DNA of 64,000 bases, taken from assembly GCA_022823235.1 (NCBI GenBank), contig JAJDXO010000028.1:1-64000 (forward strand), given 5' to 3'. Within the stretch, counting starts at the first letter, position 1. Every line of letters starts with the position of its first letter. The DNA is from Rhodospirillales bacterium (lineage in GTDB: Bacteria > Pseudomonadota > Alphaproteobacteria > Rhodospirillales > UBA2165). Both the position numbers and the translations under genes were made by a program. The notes under the pieces were generated by a model. It saw only the letters and a program-made list of their open reading frames with translations. It was not told where the DNA came from and made no database searches. Below, piece after piece: positions 19,698 through 28,956 of the stretch.

Positions 19698-20104
19698 GCG
19701 TCGGCGAGTTTAGGCTTGCCGCACGACACCGGCGGCGGACCAAAGCAGCACTTATTTGTCGGAAGACCGGCAACCTTCGAACCGCCCTGCTGCTGCCCGG
19801 TCACTCGAAGATCGAGAGTGCGATCAAATACCCCGGGGATCGAAGTGGATGACGCAATCGAAATTGCCGGGAGGATTGAGATCTGAACTCCGGCGGAGGC
19901 AGGGCGGGAGTCGAAAGTTACGCGCTCGGAGATGGGCGCGCCGTAAGCGTCCATCAAGGATAAGTGGATACTATGCGGATGCCGGGCGCAGCCAACTGAG
20001 CAGTAACCCCTGCAGGCGGTCGTGCCGGCCCGGGCGATGGAGATGTCGGGCTTCTCCGCGACAGGCCGGTCTGACTCCCCTTCGTCGCCTTCGGGTGGAA
20101 GCAT
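19610..20104 (-). CDS. doubtful hypothetical protein
   Basis: A 164-codon minus-strand reading frame overlapping the 3' end of the glycine-run lipoprotein gene by 88 bases. Its middle (ARHPHSIHLSLMDAYGAPIS, FDRTLDLRVTGQQQG) looks somewhat protein-like and is Cys-rich, but the terminal part is antisense to the lipoprotein and no domain is recognised. It is listed because 19698-20135 holds nothing better. Confidence 0.22.
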   Translation of the reverse strand: MLPPEGDEGESDRPVAEKPDISIARAGTTACRGYCSVGCARHPHSIHLSLMDAYGAPISERVTFDSRPASAGVQISILPAISIASSTSIPGVFDRTLDLRVTGQQQGGSKVAGLPTNKCCFGPPPVSCGKPKLADAHPQVNVKVSSALFPPRSLTLTLATASPL

Positions 20105-20134
20105 GTTACTCGTCCACCATGTGAGTCTCGCCTG

Positions 20135-20170
20135 ATTGAGTACAGACCCTAGAGCGGTTTCCGGCCATGA
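20135..20170. repeat. element end plus AGAGCGGTTTCCGG repeat
   Basis: ATTGAGTACAGACCCTAG is the reverse of the MITE-type terminus and is joined directly to AGAGCGGTTTCCGG, the second short repeat type seen at 12991 and 43171. Together they show that the two repeat types can abut at a CTAG. Confidence 0.55.
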
Positions 20171-20171
20171 G

Positions 20172-20197
20172 AAAAGCCGGACCCCAAGGGGCCCGGC
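20172..20197 (-). terminator. rho-independent terminator of the ABC binding-protein gene
   Basis: On the minus strand, GCCGGGCCCC and GGGGTCCGGC form a ten-pair stem around a minimal loop and are followed by TTTTC. It lies 25 bases past the stop of the binding-protein gene. Confidence 0.7.
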
Positions 20198-20221
20198 CTC
20201 TCGCTCATATTCGTCCCCGCG

Positions 20222-21526
20222 TCAGGTAATGGGCAGGAACTTGCCCTTGGTCGGGATCGACGGGGCGGTCTTGTTGTTGACCACCTGCAGATCGTATTTG
20301 TACTTGGTTCCACGGACCCATTGGCCGCCGACCAGCGGCGTCTTGGAGACGTTCTTCACCGGCTTGCCGCCCCAGTTCACCTTGCCGACGATGGTGTCCA
20401 GGTTGGTGGTGCGGATGGACTCGATGATGGCCTCCGGCGACTCCACGCTCTTGGTCCGCTTGAGGACGTCGGTGGCAACCTCGAACAAGGCGTGACGGAA
20501 GCCTATGGGCTGAGTCCACTGCTTCTTGGTCGCCGTCTCGTAGGCCGCCGCCAGCTGGCCGGCGCTCACGCCGGTGAGACTGGACTTGAACGGGTGGCTG
20601 GGCGTCCACCAGACCTCGGACGACAGGCCGACGCCGCGGTCGCCCAGGGCTTCGATGGCGGCCGGGAACAGCAGCGCCTTGCCCACGGTCACGATCTTGG
20701 GCTTGAAGCCCTGCTGCGCGGCCTGGGTCCAGAAGGTGGTGAAGTCCGGCGGGATCATCACGCCGGATACGATCTCCACATTGTTCTTCTTGAACTCGGC
20801 GATCTGGGCCGAAAAGTCGTCACTCGGCGCCTGATAGCGGCCCGGATCGACAAGCTTGAAGCCGGCCGCCTTCAGCGGGCCGGGAAATCCGAGTTTGGGA
20901 TCGCCCCAGGCATTGCCGTCGGAATCGTTCGGCCACAGCGCGCCCACGGTCTTGTTGGAGGGTATGGAGTTCCAAAGGTTGAGGAACACGCCGATGACGT
21001 CTTCGAGGCCCCAGAAGAAGTGGTAGGTCCAATCGAAGCCCTTGGCCGGATTGCCGCCGCGGCCGAAGAAATAGGGCTGCCAAGGCGCATCCGAGGTAAT
21101 GCAGGGCACCTCGTTGATCTCGGCCTGATCGGAGAGCGGGTTGGTGGTCTCGGGCGTGCCGGCGCCCATGATGATGTCGACCTTGTCCTTGAGGATCAAA
21201 TCGGCGGACACCTCGGCGCCCCGATTGGGGTTGGACTGGGTGTCCTTGACGATGATCTCGACCGGGTGCACCTGGTTGCCGATCTTGACGCCGTCCTTGA
21301 GGTGGCTGCGCACCCCGTTGATGACGAAATCGTCGGCCTCGGCGAAGGGCGCCAGCGGACCGGTCCGCGGGCTCACGTAACCGAGCTTGACCGGCCGGCC
21401 GGCCGCGTAAGCCAGACTGGACCGCAATATTGCCGGCGCCGCAACGGCGCCCGCGGTTAGGACGGTGCCGGTCTTTACGAACTTCCGACGGGTAACCTTT
21501 GGTGTCGGAATCTTTTTGTCAGACAT
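20222..21526 (-). CDS. ABC transporter substrate-binding protein (branched-chain amino acid/amide type), Tat-exported
   Basis: A 434-residue periplasmic binding protein of the leucine-binding family. It begins with a twin-arginine signal (VTRRKFVKTGTVLTAGAVAA) and has GYVSPRTGPLAPFAEADDF, VEIIVKDTQSNPNRGAEVSA, KDKVDIIMGAGTPETTNPLS and FWTQAAQQGFKPKIVTVGKA. Members that sit beside aromatic catabolism genes often bind aromatic acids or amides rather than amino acids. No permease or ATPase gene is adjacent. It lies 47 bases downstream of the HpaB-type gene, probably on one transcript. A clear terminator follows. Confidence 0.88.
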   Translation of the reverse strand: MSDKKIPTPKVTRRKFVKTGTVLTAGAVAAPAILRSSLAYAAGRPVKLGYVSPRTGPLAPFAEADDFVINGVRSHLKDGVKIGNQVHPVEIIVKDTQSNPNRGAEVSADLILKDKVDIIMGAGTPETTNPLSDQAEINEVPCITSDAPWQPYFFGRGGNPAKGFDWTYHFFWGLEDVIGVFLNLWNSIPSNKTVGALWPNDSDGNAWGDPKLGFPGPLKAAGFKLVDPGRYQAPSDDFSAQIAEFKKNNVEIVSGVMIPPDFTTFWTQAAQQGFKPKIVTVGKALLFPAAIEALGDRGVGLSSEVWWTPSHPFKSSLTGVSAGQLAAAYETATKKQWTQPIGFRHALFEVATDVLKRTKSVESPEAIIESIRTTNLDTIVGKVNWGGKPVKNVSKTPLVGGQWVRGTKYKYDLQVVNNKTAPSIPTKGKFLPIT

Positions 21527-21573
21527 GATCGTCTCCCATGACTATTGGTTTTCGCGCACTTAACGGTTTGTGA

Positions 21574-23187
21574 TCAGGATTCTCCCTGTTTGCGCAGGAG
21601 GTGGTAACTCAGCTCGCCCGGATCCTGGAGATCAGGTACGGTCCAGCCGTTTAGATCATATTCGGCCATGCATTGCTCGGCAAAGCCTCTGAAGGCGGCG
21701 GCGTTGCCCGACGCTTCCGCGCCAAACAGGCAGTACCGCCGGATTTCCTCGGTCGATCCGCCATAGTTGATTTCATAAAGTTCGTGGCGGGCGCCGAACT
21801 CGCTGCCCAATGTGTCCCACAGAAGTTTCATCAGCTTGACGCGTTCCTCGGCGGAATAGCCATTGGATCCACGGAGATAACGATCGAGATAAGGACGAAT
21901 GTCGTCGTTCTTGAAATCATCGGCGTGGGAATTGAGATAAATCAGCCCCGAGGCGCAGGTCTGCTCGATGATGTATTTGACCTTGGTATAGGCCATGGTG
22001 GCGATGATCTGATAGGCATTGCCGGGCTCCATCTTCGGCAGCACGTAGTCGTCGATCCAAGGCTGCGGATCGCGGACCATGGCGTCGGAAAGACCCCAGA
22101 ACAGGTTCCGCCAGGCGATCACTTCACCCACATTGGCCTGAACGCCGCGGTAGTCCTTTGTGCCCGCGGCCTCTACAGCCTTTAGCAACAGGCCCGCGAT
22201 GAAATCGAGCTTGACCGCCAGCCGGGTGCAGCCGTGGACGACGAAGCGCGGCAGGAATCCGGTCTGAGGAAAGAAGTTGTTCGCCTTTTCCATGTCGCGG
22301 TAAACGAAAACGTTCTCCCACGGCACCAGGACATTATCCATAATGAACACGGCGTCGTTCTCGTCCAGCCGGCTGGACAGGGGGTAGTCGAAGGGACTCC
22401 CCATCGCGGTCGACGTCATCTCGTACGAGGTGCGGCAGAGAAATTTGACGCCGGGTGCGTTGGTCGGGACCATGAAGACCACCGCGTAATCTTCGTCCTG
22501 CACGGGAATCAATCCGTGATGGGCGACAAAGGTGTAGTTGGTCAGTACGCTTCCGGTCGCCACCACCTTGGCCCCGGAAACCACGATACCGGAGTCGGTT
22601 TCCTTTACCACGTGGCAGCAGATGTCGCCTGCCTCGTTCGGCGGCTTGTCCCGGTCGATGGGCGGATGGATGATCGCGTGGTTTACGTACGCCACCCGCT
22701 CCTGGGTATATTTGTACCAACGCTGTGCGTTCTCTTGATAGGGATCGTAAAATTGAGCGTTTGCGCCAAGCGTCGCCAGGAACGAAGCCTTGTAATCGGG
22801 TGAGCGCCCGATCCAGCCGTAGGTGACGCGCGCCCACTCGGCAATGGCGCTTTGTCCCATCACCAGGTCGTCAAGGCTCTTCGGCGCCTTGAAGTAGGCG
22901 TGAGTCGTCCCGCCGTTGCCGGTGTCGGTGGGAACCATAATCTTGTCGGCATGCTCGGGATCGTGCATGGCGTCGTAGAGGCGGGCCGTCATGCGGGCCG
23001 TGTTCCGGAACGCCGGATGTTCGAGGACATTCCCGACCCGTTCGCCGTAGATATAGACCTCGCGGTCGTCATCTATCGATTCCAGGTACTCCGCGCCGGT
23101 CATCGGCTTGGAACCCTCGATCGTGCCGGTGGTCTCGGGCAATGACGCGAATGTTTCGCGCTCTTCGAAATTCGTGACGTCGTCCAT
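21574..23187 (-). CDS. HpaB/PvcC-type flavin-dependent aromatic monooxygenase, oxygenase component
   Basis: A 537-residue member of the 4-hydroxyphenylacetate 3-hydroxylase large-subunit family, which uses reduced FAD and O2 to ortho-hydroxylate phenols. Conserved parts are [20 protein letters not shown] at the N terminus, [19 protein letters not shown] (the family's RSPDY segment), [40 protein letters not shown] and [15 protein letters not shown]. The natural substrate is not evident. Two GTTCG-N5-CGAAC-type operators sit about 275-310 bases upstream, and a same-type site precedes the IclR gene, so that regulator probably controls it. Confidence 0.9.
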   Translation of the reverse strand: MDDVTNFEERETFASLPETTGTIEGSKPMTGAEYLESIDDDREVYIYGERVGNVLEHPAFRNTARMTARLYDAMHDPEHADKIMVPTDTGNGGTTHAYFKAPKSLDDLVMGQSAIAEWARVTYGWIGRSPDYKASFLATLGANAQFYDPYQENAQRWYKYTQERVAYVNHAIIHPPIDRDKPPNEAGDICCHVVKETDSGIVVSGAKVVATGSVLTNYTFVAHHGLIPVQDEDYAVVFMVPTNAPGVKFLCRTSYEMTSTAMGSPFDYPLSSRLDENDAVFIMDNVLVPWENVFVYRDMEKANNFFPQTGFLPRFVVHGCTRLAVKLDFIAGLLLKAVEAAGTKDYRGVQANVGEVIAWRNLFWGLSDAMVRDPQPWIDDYVLPKMEPGNAYQIIATMAYTKVKYIIEQTCASGLIYLNSHADDFKNDDIRPYLDRYLRGSNGYSAEERVKLMKLLWDTLGSEFGARHELYEINYGGSTEEIRRYCLFGAEASGNAAAFRGFAEQCMAEYDLNGWTVPDLQDPGELSYHLLRKQGES

Positions 23188-23461
23188 GACGGGACCCTCC
23201 GATTAAGCCTTTTCGTCGCCGGCGATCAGGGTCGGAGCTACCTAAATCGATTGGAATTCGCGGAGCAATTGCTGATGCCGAGGTGGATCACATGAAGATA
23301 CATGGTCCGATTTGGGTCCGATTTGGCCGGCGGTGACCGGCAGCCGATGATCGGCCAAAGCACCGAAACGCGCTCATCCGGCCGCGAATTCCTGATCGTG
23401 GATTGGTAACACCTCCCTGAAGCCGTTCTATTGCATTGTTTTTATTATGGAAAGTTTGAAT

Positions 23462-23476
23462 GTTCGAATATCGAAC
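23462..23476. promoter_or_regulatory. IclR-family (PcaR/PobR-like) operator 1
   Basis: GTTCGAATATCGAAC, a perfect palindrome of GTTCG/CGAAC arms with a five-base centre, closely matches the PcaR/PobR/PcaU operator core GTTCGATAATCGCAC. It lies in the hpaB-like promoter region, downstream of the regulator gene. Confidence 0.65.
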
Positions 23477-23480
23477 ATGT

Positions 23481-23495
23481 GTGCGTTAAACGAAC
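23481..23495. promoter_or_regulatory. IclR-family operator 2
   Basis: GTGCGTTAAACGAAC (minus strand GTTCGTTTAACGCAC) has the same arms as the PcaR-type core, including the asymmetric CGCAC. It starts 19 bases after operator 1, near two helical turns. Confidence 0.5.
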
Positions 23496-23554
23496 AAGCA
23501 CACACTATCCGATTTCGAATTGCGTTTCAAGTACCGACAATTCGAGGCCGCGCC

Positions 23555-23601
23555 AGAGCAGTATCCGGCCAGATTGGATCAATCTGGCCGGATACTGCTC
23601 T
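23555..23601. repeat. 47-base inverted repeat overlapping the iclR-like stop codon
   Basis: AGAGCAGTATCCGGCCAGAT… and its complement form 22-base perfect arms around a three-base centre (GAT). The arms contain AGAGCAGTATCCGGCC, also present once at 41813-41828, so this is a paired repeat rather than an ordinary terminator. The TAG of the regulator gene (23600-23602) falls at its edge. There is no U-run, but it may still stop transcription from either side. Confidence 0.7.
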
Positions 23602-24367
23602 AGACGGACGCCGAAATTCTCTCCGCGACTTCCTGAAGTCCGGAAAGCAATTGGTTCCGCATGTTCTCCCGGGTCGAACGGGTGCTGCTCACGCTGATGC
23701 TGATGGAGCCGAGAAGACCGCCGTCACGGCCGCACACCGGAACGGCGATGGATCGCAGCCCTTTCTCCAACTCCTCGTCGACGATCGAAAATCCCTGGGC
23801 GTGGTCGGCTTGTATCCGGCCATACAATCCGGCAAGGCTGGTGATGGTGCTCGCCGTGTAAGCCGTGACCCGAACCGACTTCAGCCGGCGCCATAATTCC
23901 GCTTGGTCCAGAAAGCCGAGCTGAACCCGGCCCATCGCCGTGTGAAACGCCGGCAATCGCGTCCCCACCGATTCGTCAACGGACATCAGCCGCCTGGAGG
24001 AGACATGGGCGACGTAAACGATATCCGTACCTTGCAGCACCGACGCCGAGGAAGACTCCTCAACCTCATCGCTCAGCTCCCGCAGCAAATTCGCGGCCCG
24101 GTCGATCCAGCTTTGCGCCGCGAGAAATCGATAGCCGAGGTCAAGCGCCTTCGGAGCGAGGGAATAGGCGCGCCCTTCCTGCTCGACATATCCAAGAACG
24201 TGGAGGGTGTGAAGCACTCGGCGCGCGGTCGCCCGCGAAAGGCCGGCCAGAGTCGCGGCCTCGCTCACCGTAAGGGTCGGATGATCCTCGCCAAAAGTGG
24301 TGATGACGTTGAGGCCCTTGGCCAGCGTTTCAAGGTACTCTTTGTCTCTTCCGACGGCCTGATCCAT
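23600..24367 (-). CDS. IclR-family transcriptional regulator (PcaR/PobR-like)
   Basis: A 255-residue regulator. The N-terminal winged helix-turn-helix (about residues 12-70) reads TLTVSEAATLAGLSRATARR and VLHTLHVLGYVEQEGRAYSL. The C-terminal ligand-binding domain shows the IclR effector pattern GTRLPAFHTAMGRVQLGFLD and GFSIVDEELEKGLRSIAVPV. Relatives such as PcaR, PobR and PcaU respond to aromatic acids and act as activators or repressors. The ATG at 24365-24367 is preferred because a perfect GTTCGATAATCGAAC operator starts three bases upstream, which an earlier start would include as coding sequence. Confidence 0.9.
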   Translation of the reverse strand: MDQAVGRDKEYLETLAKGLNVITTFGEDHPTLTVSEAATLAGLSRATARRVLHTLHVLGYVEQEGRAYSLAPKALDLGYRFLAAQSWIDRAANLLRELSDEVEESSSASVLQGTDIVYVAHVSSRRLMSVDESVGTRLPAFHTAMGRVQLGFLDQAELWRRLKSVRVTAYTASTITSLAGLYGRIQADHAQGFSIVDEELEKGLRSIAVPVCGRDGGLLGSISISVSSTRSTRENMRNQLLSGLQEVAERISASV

Positions 24368-24369
24368 GC

Positions 24370-24384
24370 GTTCGATAATCGAAC
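24370..24384. promoter_or_regulatory. IclR-family operator 3 (autoregulatory)
   Basis: GTTCGATAATCGAAC, a near-identical match to the PcaR/PobR core, ends two bases before the regulator's start codon. Binding here would occlude ribosome-site transcription or start, so autoregulation is likely. Confidence 0.65.
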
Positions 24385-24466
24385 AAACTCGATTTGGGGT
24401 CAAGCAAGGCCGGAATGTGCCCGCGGCCGGCAGCCGGCGGGTGTGCCGCGCCAATTCAGGCGGGCT

Positions 24467-24802
24467 TCAACTTGAACTTACAATCACCACCACGGTCGCG
24501 ATCTCATTGCCGCGGTTTTCCACCGCCCGCGCCTCGTTGGATTCGATGAGAAGAGAGTCGAGCGGGTGCAGGGTCACCTCCTGATCGTCGAAGATCACCG
24601 TCAGCTCGCCGGAGACCACCACATAGACCTTCTCCGGCGGGGAGGCCGACCGGTCGCAGCCGCCGCCCGGCTCGAAGTGGGACAGGCCGACGGAAAAGTT
24701 CCTGGCGTCGCTGGCGCCGAGCCCCTGCATCCGAAGCGTCTCCACGTCGAAGTGTCCGGGCGCGTCGTAGGGCTTGATGTCGCCGATCCGATTGAGCTGC
24801 AT
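24467..24802 (-). CDS. small cupin-domain protein
   Basis: A 111-residue single cupin barrel. FEPGGGCDRSASPPEKVYVV corresponds to cupin motif 1, although the usual His pair is replaced by polar residues, so metal binding is doubtful. VSGELTVIFDDQEVTLHPLD and AVENRGNEIATVVVIV form the rest. Enzymatic role unknown. It diverges from the transhydroxylase-like operon (239 bases between starts) and may be a sensor or accessory protein of that pathway. Confidence 0.75.
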   Translation of the reverse strand: MQLNRIGDIKPYDAPGHFDVETLRMQGLGASDARNFSVGLSHFEPGGGCDRSASPPEKVYVVVSGELTVIFDDQEVTLHPLDSLLIESNEARAVENRGNEIATVVVIVSSS

Positions 24803-25041
24803 GAAAGGTCTCCCCTGAGAAATCGCTGGTCATGGAAATGAGCGTGCTCAGCCTAGCGACAGGGCTATCGGGTTGGCAATCCCGCCCTTTGGGCCGCCCC
24901 TGAGGCCACTCGTGAGAAAATGACAAAAATCCCATAATATGAGACTTCTGTGGATTTGCGGTTTCGGCCCGACTATAGTCCGGAGATGATCAAGAGCGGC
25001 TCGCCTCTCCGGCGAAGCCGCCCATAGGGAGCATCCTCGAT

Positions 25042-28000
25042 ATGGCGTCGCTTAAGTTCTCACTGATCCTGTTCGGCCTCAATCTTCTGCTGCGCATCCA
25101 GGCGTGGCGCTACCCGTCGTTCCGTGAACGGCTGAAGGAGCGGGACATTCTGGCCCAGCTCAAGACCCGGGACGGACGGCAGGGCCGCTGGTACCGGATC
25201 AGGAACGGCCGCGTTTCCTCGGGCGCCGGCGTGCGCAACGATGCCGACGTGGCGCTGGTCTTCAAGACCGCGGGCCTGGCCGCCGACCTCCTGATGCCGC
25301 CGGTCAACCAGCTCGATCAGATCAACGCCTTGAAGGACTTCAACCTCGCCATGGAGGGCGACGAGGACGCCGCCGCCTGGTGGACTCAGACCATGATGCT
25401 GACCCAGACGGCGGGCTGGGAATACGGCGTCGATCAGGGGAACGGCGTCACCCGCTATACCTCCATGACCAACGGCGGACCGGTCTTCGTCTACGAGAAG
25501 GGCGGCAGGATCATCCGCATCACGCCCATCGTCTTCGACGATACCGACCCGGAACCCTGGACCATCGAAGCGCGCGGCAAGACGTTCACTCCGCCCCGAA
25601 AATCCTCGCTCGCCGCCCACGGCCAGAACTGGAAGAGCATGGTCTATTCCCCGGACCGGCTCCTGAAGCCCTTGAAGCGGGTCGACTTCGACCCCGACGG
25701 CGACCGCAACCCGCGGAACCGCGGGAAGTCGGGCTACGAGGAAATTTCCTGGGACGAAGCCCTCGACATCGTGGCGAACGAGATCAAGCGCCAGAAGCGC
25801 GAGCACGGGCCGGGCGCCATCGCCATGAGCCACGGCTCCCACCATACCTGGGGCAATATCGGCTACTACCTGTCGGCCGCCTTCCGGTTCATCAACGCCG
25901 TCGGCATGACCCGGGTCCACCACAACCCGGACAGCTGGGAGGGGTGGTACTGGGGCGCCGTCCACCATTGGGGCCAGAGCCTGCGGGTCGGCCAGTGCGA
26001 GACCTACGGCACCGTCGAGGATCTGATGAAGGAATCCGAGATGGTGGTCTTCTGGTCCTCCAACCCGGAAGGCACGTCCGGGGCCTACGGCGCCTTCGAG
26101 GGCGCCATCCGCCGCCAGTGGCTCAAGGACCTCGATATCGAGATCGTCCACATCGATCCGTTCTACAACGACACCGCCCAGATGCTGGGCGGCAAGTGGA
26201 TCGCCCCCAAGCCGACCACCGACACCGCCCTCGCCCTGGCGATCGCCCACGTGTGGATCGAGGAGGGGCTCTACGACAAGGAGTTCGTCGAGACCAAGAC
26301 CTTGGGCTTCGATGTCTGGAAGGCCTATGTCATGGGCGACGAGGACGGCGTCGCGAAAACGCCCGAATGGCAGGAGGCCGAGACCGGCGTGCCCGCCAAG
26401 ACGGTCCGCGCGCTGGCCCGCAACTGGGGCAGGAAGAAGACCTATCTCGGCGCCGGCGGCTGGGGCAACGGCCACGGCGGGGCGTGCCGCAACCCCACCG
26501 GCATCCAGTGGGCCCGGGTGATGGTCTGCCTGATCGCCATGCAGGGTATCGGCAAGCCGGGCGTCAACATGGGCAACCTCCAGTGGGGCACGCCGGTGGA
26601 CGCCAATTTCTATTTCCCGGGCTACGCCGAAGGGGGCATGTCCGGCGACCTGCACCATACGGCGATGGCCGTGGAGCTCTATCAGCGGATGCCGCAGCTC
26701 CCGTCCATGAACACCAACGACCAGCAGATCCCGAGGCTTCAACTTCCCGAAGCCATTCTCGAAGGCAAGGCCGAGGGCTACATCTGGGACGGCAAGTCCA
26801 TCGAGGCCCAGTTCAACAAGATCAGCTACCCGAAGCCCGGCTATTCCAAGGTTCACATGCTCTACAAGTACGGCGGCTCCATCTTCGGGACCATGTCGGA
26901 CACCAACCGGCACGTGGAGATGTACCGCTCGCCGGAACTGGAATTCATCGTCAACCAGTCGATCTGGAACGAGGGCGAGGCCAAGTTCGCCGACATCATC
27001 CTGCCCGCCTGCACCAATATGGAGCGGCCGGATATTTCCGAATGGGCGGCCCTCGGCGGCTACGCCCACCACGGCCAGACCCAGCTCAATCACCGGGTGG
27101 TGGTGTTCCAGCACAAGGTCATCGAGCCGCTCGGCGAATCTAAATCCGATTTCCGCATCTTCCATGAACTGGCCATGCGGCTGGGCCTCGGCGCCTACTT
27201 CTCCGAAGGCATGAGCGAACTCGACTGGGCCAAGCGGGAGTTCGACGCCTCGGATCTGCCGAAGATCGTCAAGTGGAAGGACTTCATCAAGCGGGGCTAT
27301 GTGGTCATCCCCAACAACCCGGAAGGGGTGAAGGACCCGGTCTCCTGGCGCTGGTTCTACGAGGGCCGCAAGAAGGACGTGCCGGAGCCCATGCCGCTGC
27401 CGTCCGATTACACCGAAGAGTACCTGAAGGGCCTCCAGACCCAGTCCGGCCTGATCGAATTCGAATGCCAAAGCCTCAAGCGCTACGACCCGGACGACAC
27501 CGAGCGCCCGCCCATCGTCAAGTACCGGCCGGCCTATGAGGGCCCGTCCAACCCGGATCTCGCGGCCAGGTACCCGATCCAGTTGATCACCCCGCACCCC
27601 CGGTACAGTTTCCACACCCAGGGGGACGGCAAGGACACGTTCCTCAACGACATCGAGGATCACCGGGTGCTGGTCGACGGGCGATATTACTGGACGCTCC
27701 GGATCAGCGCGGCGGACGCGGCGGCCCGCGGCATCGGCCACCACGACCTGGTGAAAGTCCACAATGACCGGGGCGCGGTGATCTGCGCCGCCCACGTCAC
27801 CCGCCGGCTGCCCGAAGGGGTCTGCCACGGCTACGAAAGCTGCGCCGTCTATGAGCCGGCGGGCGAGATCGGCAACTCGGTCGATCTCGGCGGCTGTTTG
27901 AACCAGCTCACCCCGCCCCGCTCCCAATTGAAGAAGGGCCATTCCATGGGGTCGTCGGCCGCCATGGTGGAGATGGAGCTCTGGGACGGCTCGCCGGAGA

Positions 28001-28065
28001 TCAACCGGGCGCCGACCGAGCCGGACGCCGCCGTGTTCACACCCGAACCGGTCCCGGCGGAATAG
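25042..28065 (+). CDS. pyrogallol-phloroglucinol transhydroxylase-like molybdopterin enzyme, large subunit with SCP2-like N-terminal extension
   Basis: A 1007-residue Mo-bisMGD protein of the DMSO reductase superfamily. From about residue 148 ([20 protein letters not shown], then [16 protein letters not shown]) it follows the Pelobacter transhydroxylase AthL closely. [13 protein letters not shown] contains the Asp-Ser pair (D297, S298) equivalent to the active-site Asp and the Mo-ligating Ser; [10 protein letters not shown] holds the catalytic His candidate (H267), and Y524/Y528 are candidates for the active-site Tyr. There is no N-terminal Fe-S motif and no Tat signal, as in AthL, so it should be cytoplasmic. 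Residues 1-145 are an addition resembling an SCP2 sterol-carrier fold ([20 protein letters not shown], then [15 protein letters not shown]). The substrate in this probably aerobic bacterium is unknown. Confidence 0.8.
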   Translation: MASLKFSLILFGLNLLLRIQAWRYPSFRERLKERDILAQLKTRDGRQGRWYRIRNGRVSSGAGVRNDADVALVFKTAGLAADLLMPPVNQLDQINALKDFNLAMEGDEDAAAWWTQTMMLTQTAGWEYGVDQGNGVTRYTSMTNGGPVFVYEKGGRIIRITPIVFDDTDPEPWTIEARGKTFTPPRKSSLAAHGQNWKSMVYSPDRLLKPLKRVDFDPDGDRNPRNRGKSGYEEISWDEALDIVANEIKRQKREHGPGAIAMSHGSHHTWGNIGYYLSAAFRFINAVGMTRVHHNPDSWEGWYWGAVHHWGQSLRVGQCETYGTVEDLMKESEMVVFWSSNPEGTSGAYGAFEGAIRRQWLKDLDIEIVHIDPFYNDTAQMLGGKWIAPKPTTDTALALAIAHVWIEEGLYDKEFVETKTLGFDVWKAYVMGDEDGVAKTPEWQEAETGVPAKTVRALARNWGRKKTYLGAGGWGNGHGGACRNPTGIQWARVMVCLIAMQGIGKPGVNMGNLQWGTPVDANFYFPGYAEGGMSGDLHHTAMAVELYQRMPQLPSMNTNDQQIPRLQLPEAILEGKAEGYIWDGKSIEAQFNKISYPKPGYSKVHMLYKYGGSIFGTMSDTNRHVEMYRSPELEFIVNQSIWNEGEAKFADIILPACTNMERPDISEWAALGGYAHHGQTQLNHRVVVFQHKVIEPLGESKSDFRIFHELAMRLGLGAYFSEGMSELDWAKREFDASDLPKIVKWKDFIKRGYVVIPNNPEGVKDPVSWRWFYEGRKKDVPEPMPLPSDYTEEYLKGLQTQSGLIEFECQSLKRYDPDDTERPPIVKYRPAYEGPSNPDLAARYPIQLITPHPRYSFHTQGDGKDTFLNDIEDHRVLVDGRYYWTLRISAADAAARGIGHHDLVKVHNDRGAVICAAHVTRRLPEGVCHGYESCAVYEPAGEIGNSVDLGGCLNQLTPPRSQLKKGHSMGSSAAMVEMELWDGSPEINRAPTEPDAAVFTPEPVPAE

Positions 28066-28075
28066 GAGACGCCGG

Positions 28076-28915
28076 ATGAGCAAATGGAACCTGATCGTCG
28101 ACGTCGCCAACTGCACCAACTGCAATCTCTGCGTGCTCGCCTGCCATGACGAGCACGTGGGCAACGCCTTTCCGGGCTATTCGGAAGAAATGCCCAAGCA
28201 CGGCCACAAATGGATCGAGATCGACCGCAGGGAGCGCGGCGCCGGTCCCATGGTGGACGTGGCGTTCCTCCCCAGGATGTGCCAGCACTGCGACGATGCG
28301 CCGTGCATGGAGAAGGCCGAGAACGGCGCCATCACCAAGCGCGACGACGGCATCGTGCTGATCGATCCGGTGAAGGCCAAGGGCCAGCGCCACCTGGTGG
28401 ACGCCTGCCCCTACGGCGCCATCTGGTGGAACGAGGAAAAGCAGGTGCCGCAAGCCTGGACCTTCGATGCCCACCTGCTGGACGACGGCTGGGCCGAGCC
28501 CCGCGCCGTCACCGTCTGCGCCACGGCGGCGCTCAGGTCGGTCAAGGTGGACGACGCGGAAATGCAGCGCATGGTCCGCGAGGAAGGGCTCGAGGAACTG
28601 CGCCCCGATCTCGGGACCAAGCCCCGGGTCTGGTACAAGAACCTCCACCGCTTCACCAAGGCGTTCATCGGCGGCAGCGTCGAGGCGGATGCGGGCGGCA
28701 ACGTCGATTGCGTCGAAGGCGCGCGGGTGACGCTGCACTCCAACGGCACCCAAATCGCCGAAACGGCCACCGACGTCTACGGTGATTTCAAGTTCGATCA
28801 CCTGGACCCCGACTCGGGCGCCTACCGGGTGGAGATCGCCGCCGACGGCCACCCGGCCAAATCCGTGGACGTAACCCTCGGCGAGAGCACCTATCTGGGC
28901 GAGATACGGCTTTAG
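28076..28915 (+). CDS. transhydroxylase-like small subunit, Fe-S protein with Ig-like C-domain and reduced cluster ligands
   Basis: A 279-residue partner of the preceding gene, ten bases downstream. The ferredoxin part has C13-C16-C19-C23 (CTNCNLCVLACH), C69-C72-C77 (CQHCDDAPC) and C111 (ACPYG). The next motif, CxxC followed by a C-x3-C pair in the Pelobacter subunit, reads AWTFDAHLL (W128 and D131) and VCATAAL (C148 kept, A152), so three ligands are gone and one [4Fe-4S] cluster is probably missing. Residues about 195-279 form a carboxypeptidase-regulatory/transthyretin-like beta domain (VDCVEGARVTLHSNGTQIAE, then TDVYGDFKFDHLDPDSGAY), also present in the Pelobacter protein. Confidence 0.8.
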   Translation: MSKWNLIVDVANCTNCNLCVLACHDEHVGNAFPGYSEEMPKHGHKWIEIDRRERGAGPMVDVAFLPRMCQHCDDAPCMEKAENGAITKRDDGIVLIDPVKAKGQRHLVDACPYGAIWWNEEKQVPQAWTFDAHLLDDGWAEPRAVTVCATAALRSVKVDDAEMQRMVREEGLEELRPDLGTKPRVWYKNLHRFTKAFIGGSVEADAGGNVDCVEGARVTLHSNGTQIAETATDVYGDFKFDHLDPDSGAYRVEIAADGHPAKSVDVTLGESTYLGEIRL

Positions 28916-28956
28916 TTGAATTGCCCTCAACCCCCTGACCCGCTAGCGTGCCGGGC

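Noticed and set aside
23555..23601. Simple rho-independent terminator of the IclR-like gene
   Set aside because: The stem is very strong but no T-run follows in either direction, and the arm sequence recurs at 41813, so it is better described as a paired repeat.
25060..28164. Very long minus-strand open frame opposite the transhydroxylase genes
   Set aside because: It is antisense to two genes with clear motifs; long antisense frames are expected at this G+C, and its composition (Leu/Arg/Val/Gly/His-rich, no domain) is that of a shadow.
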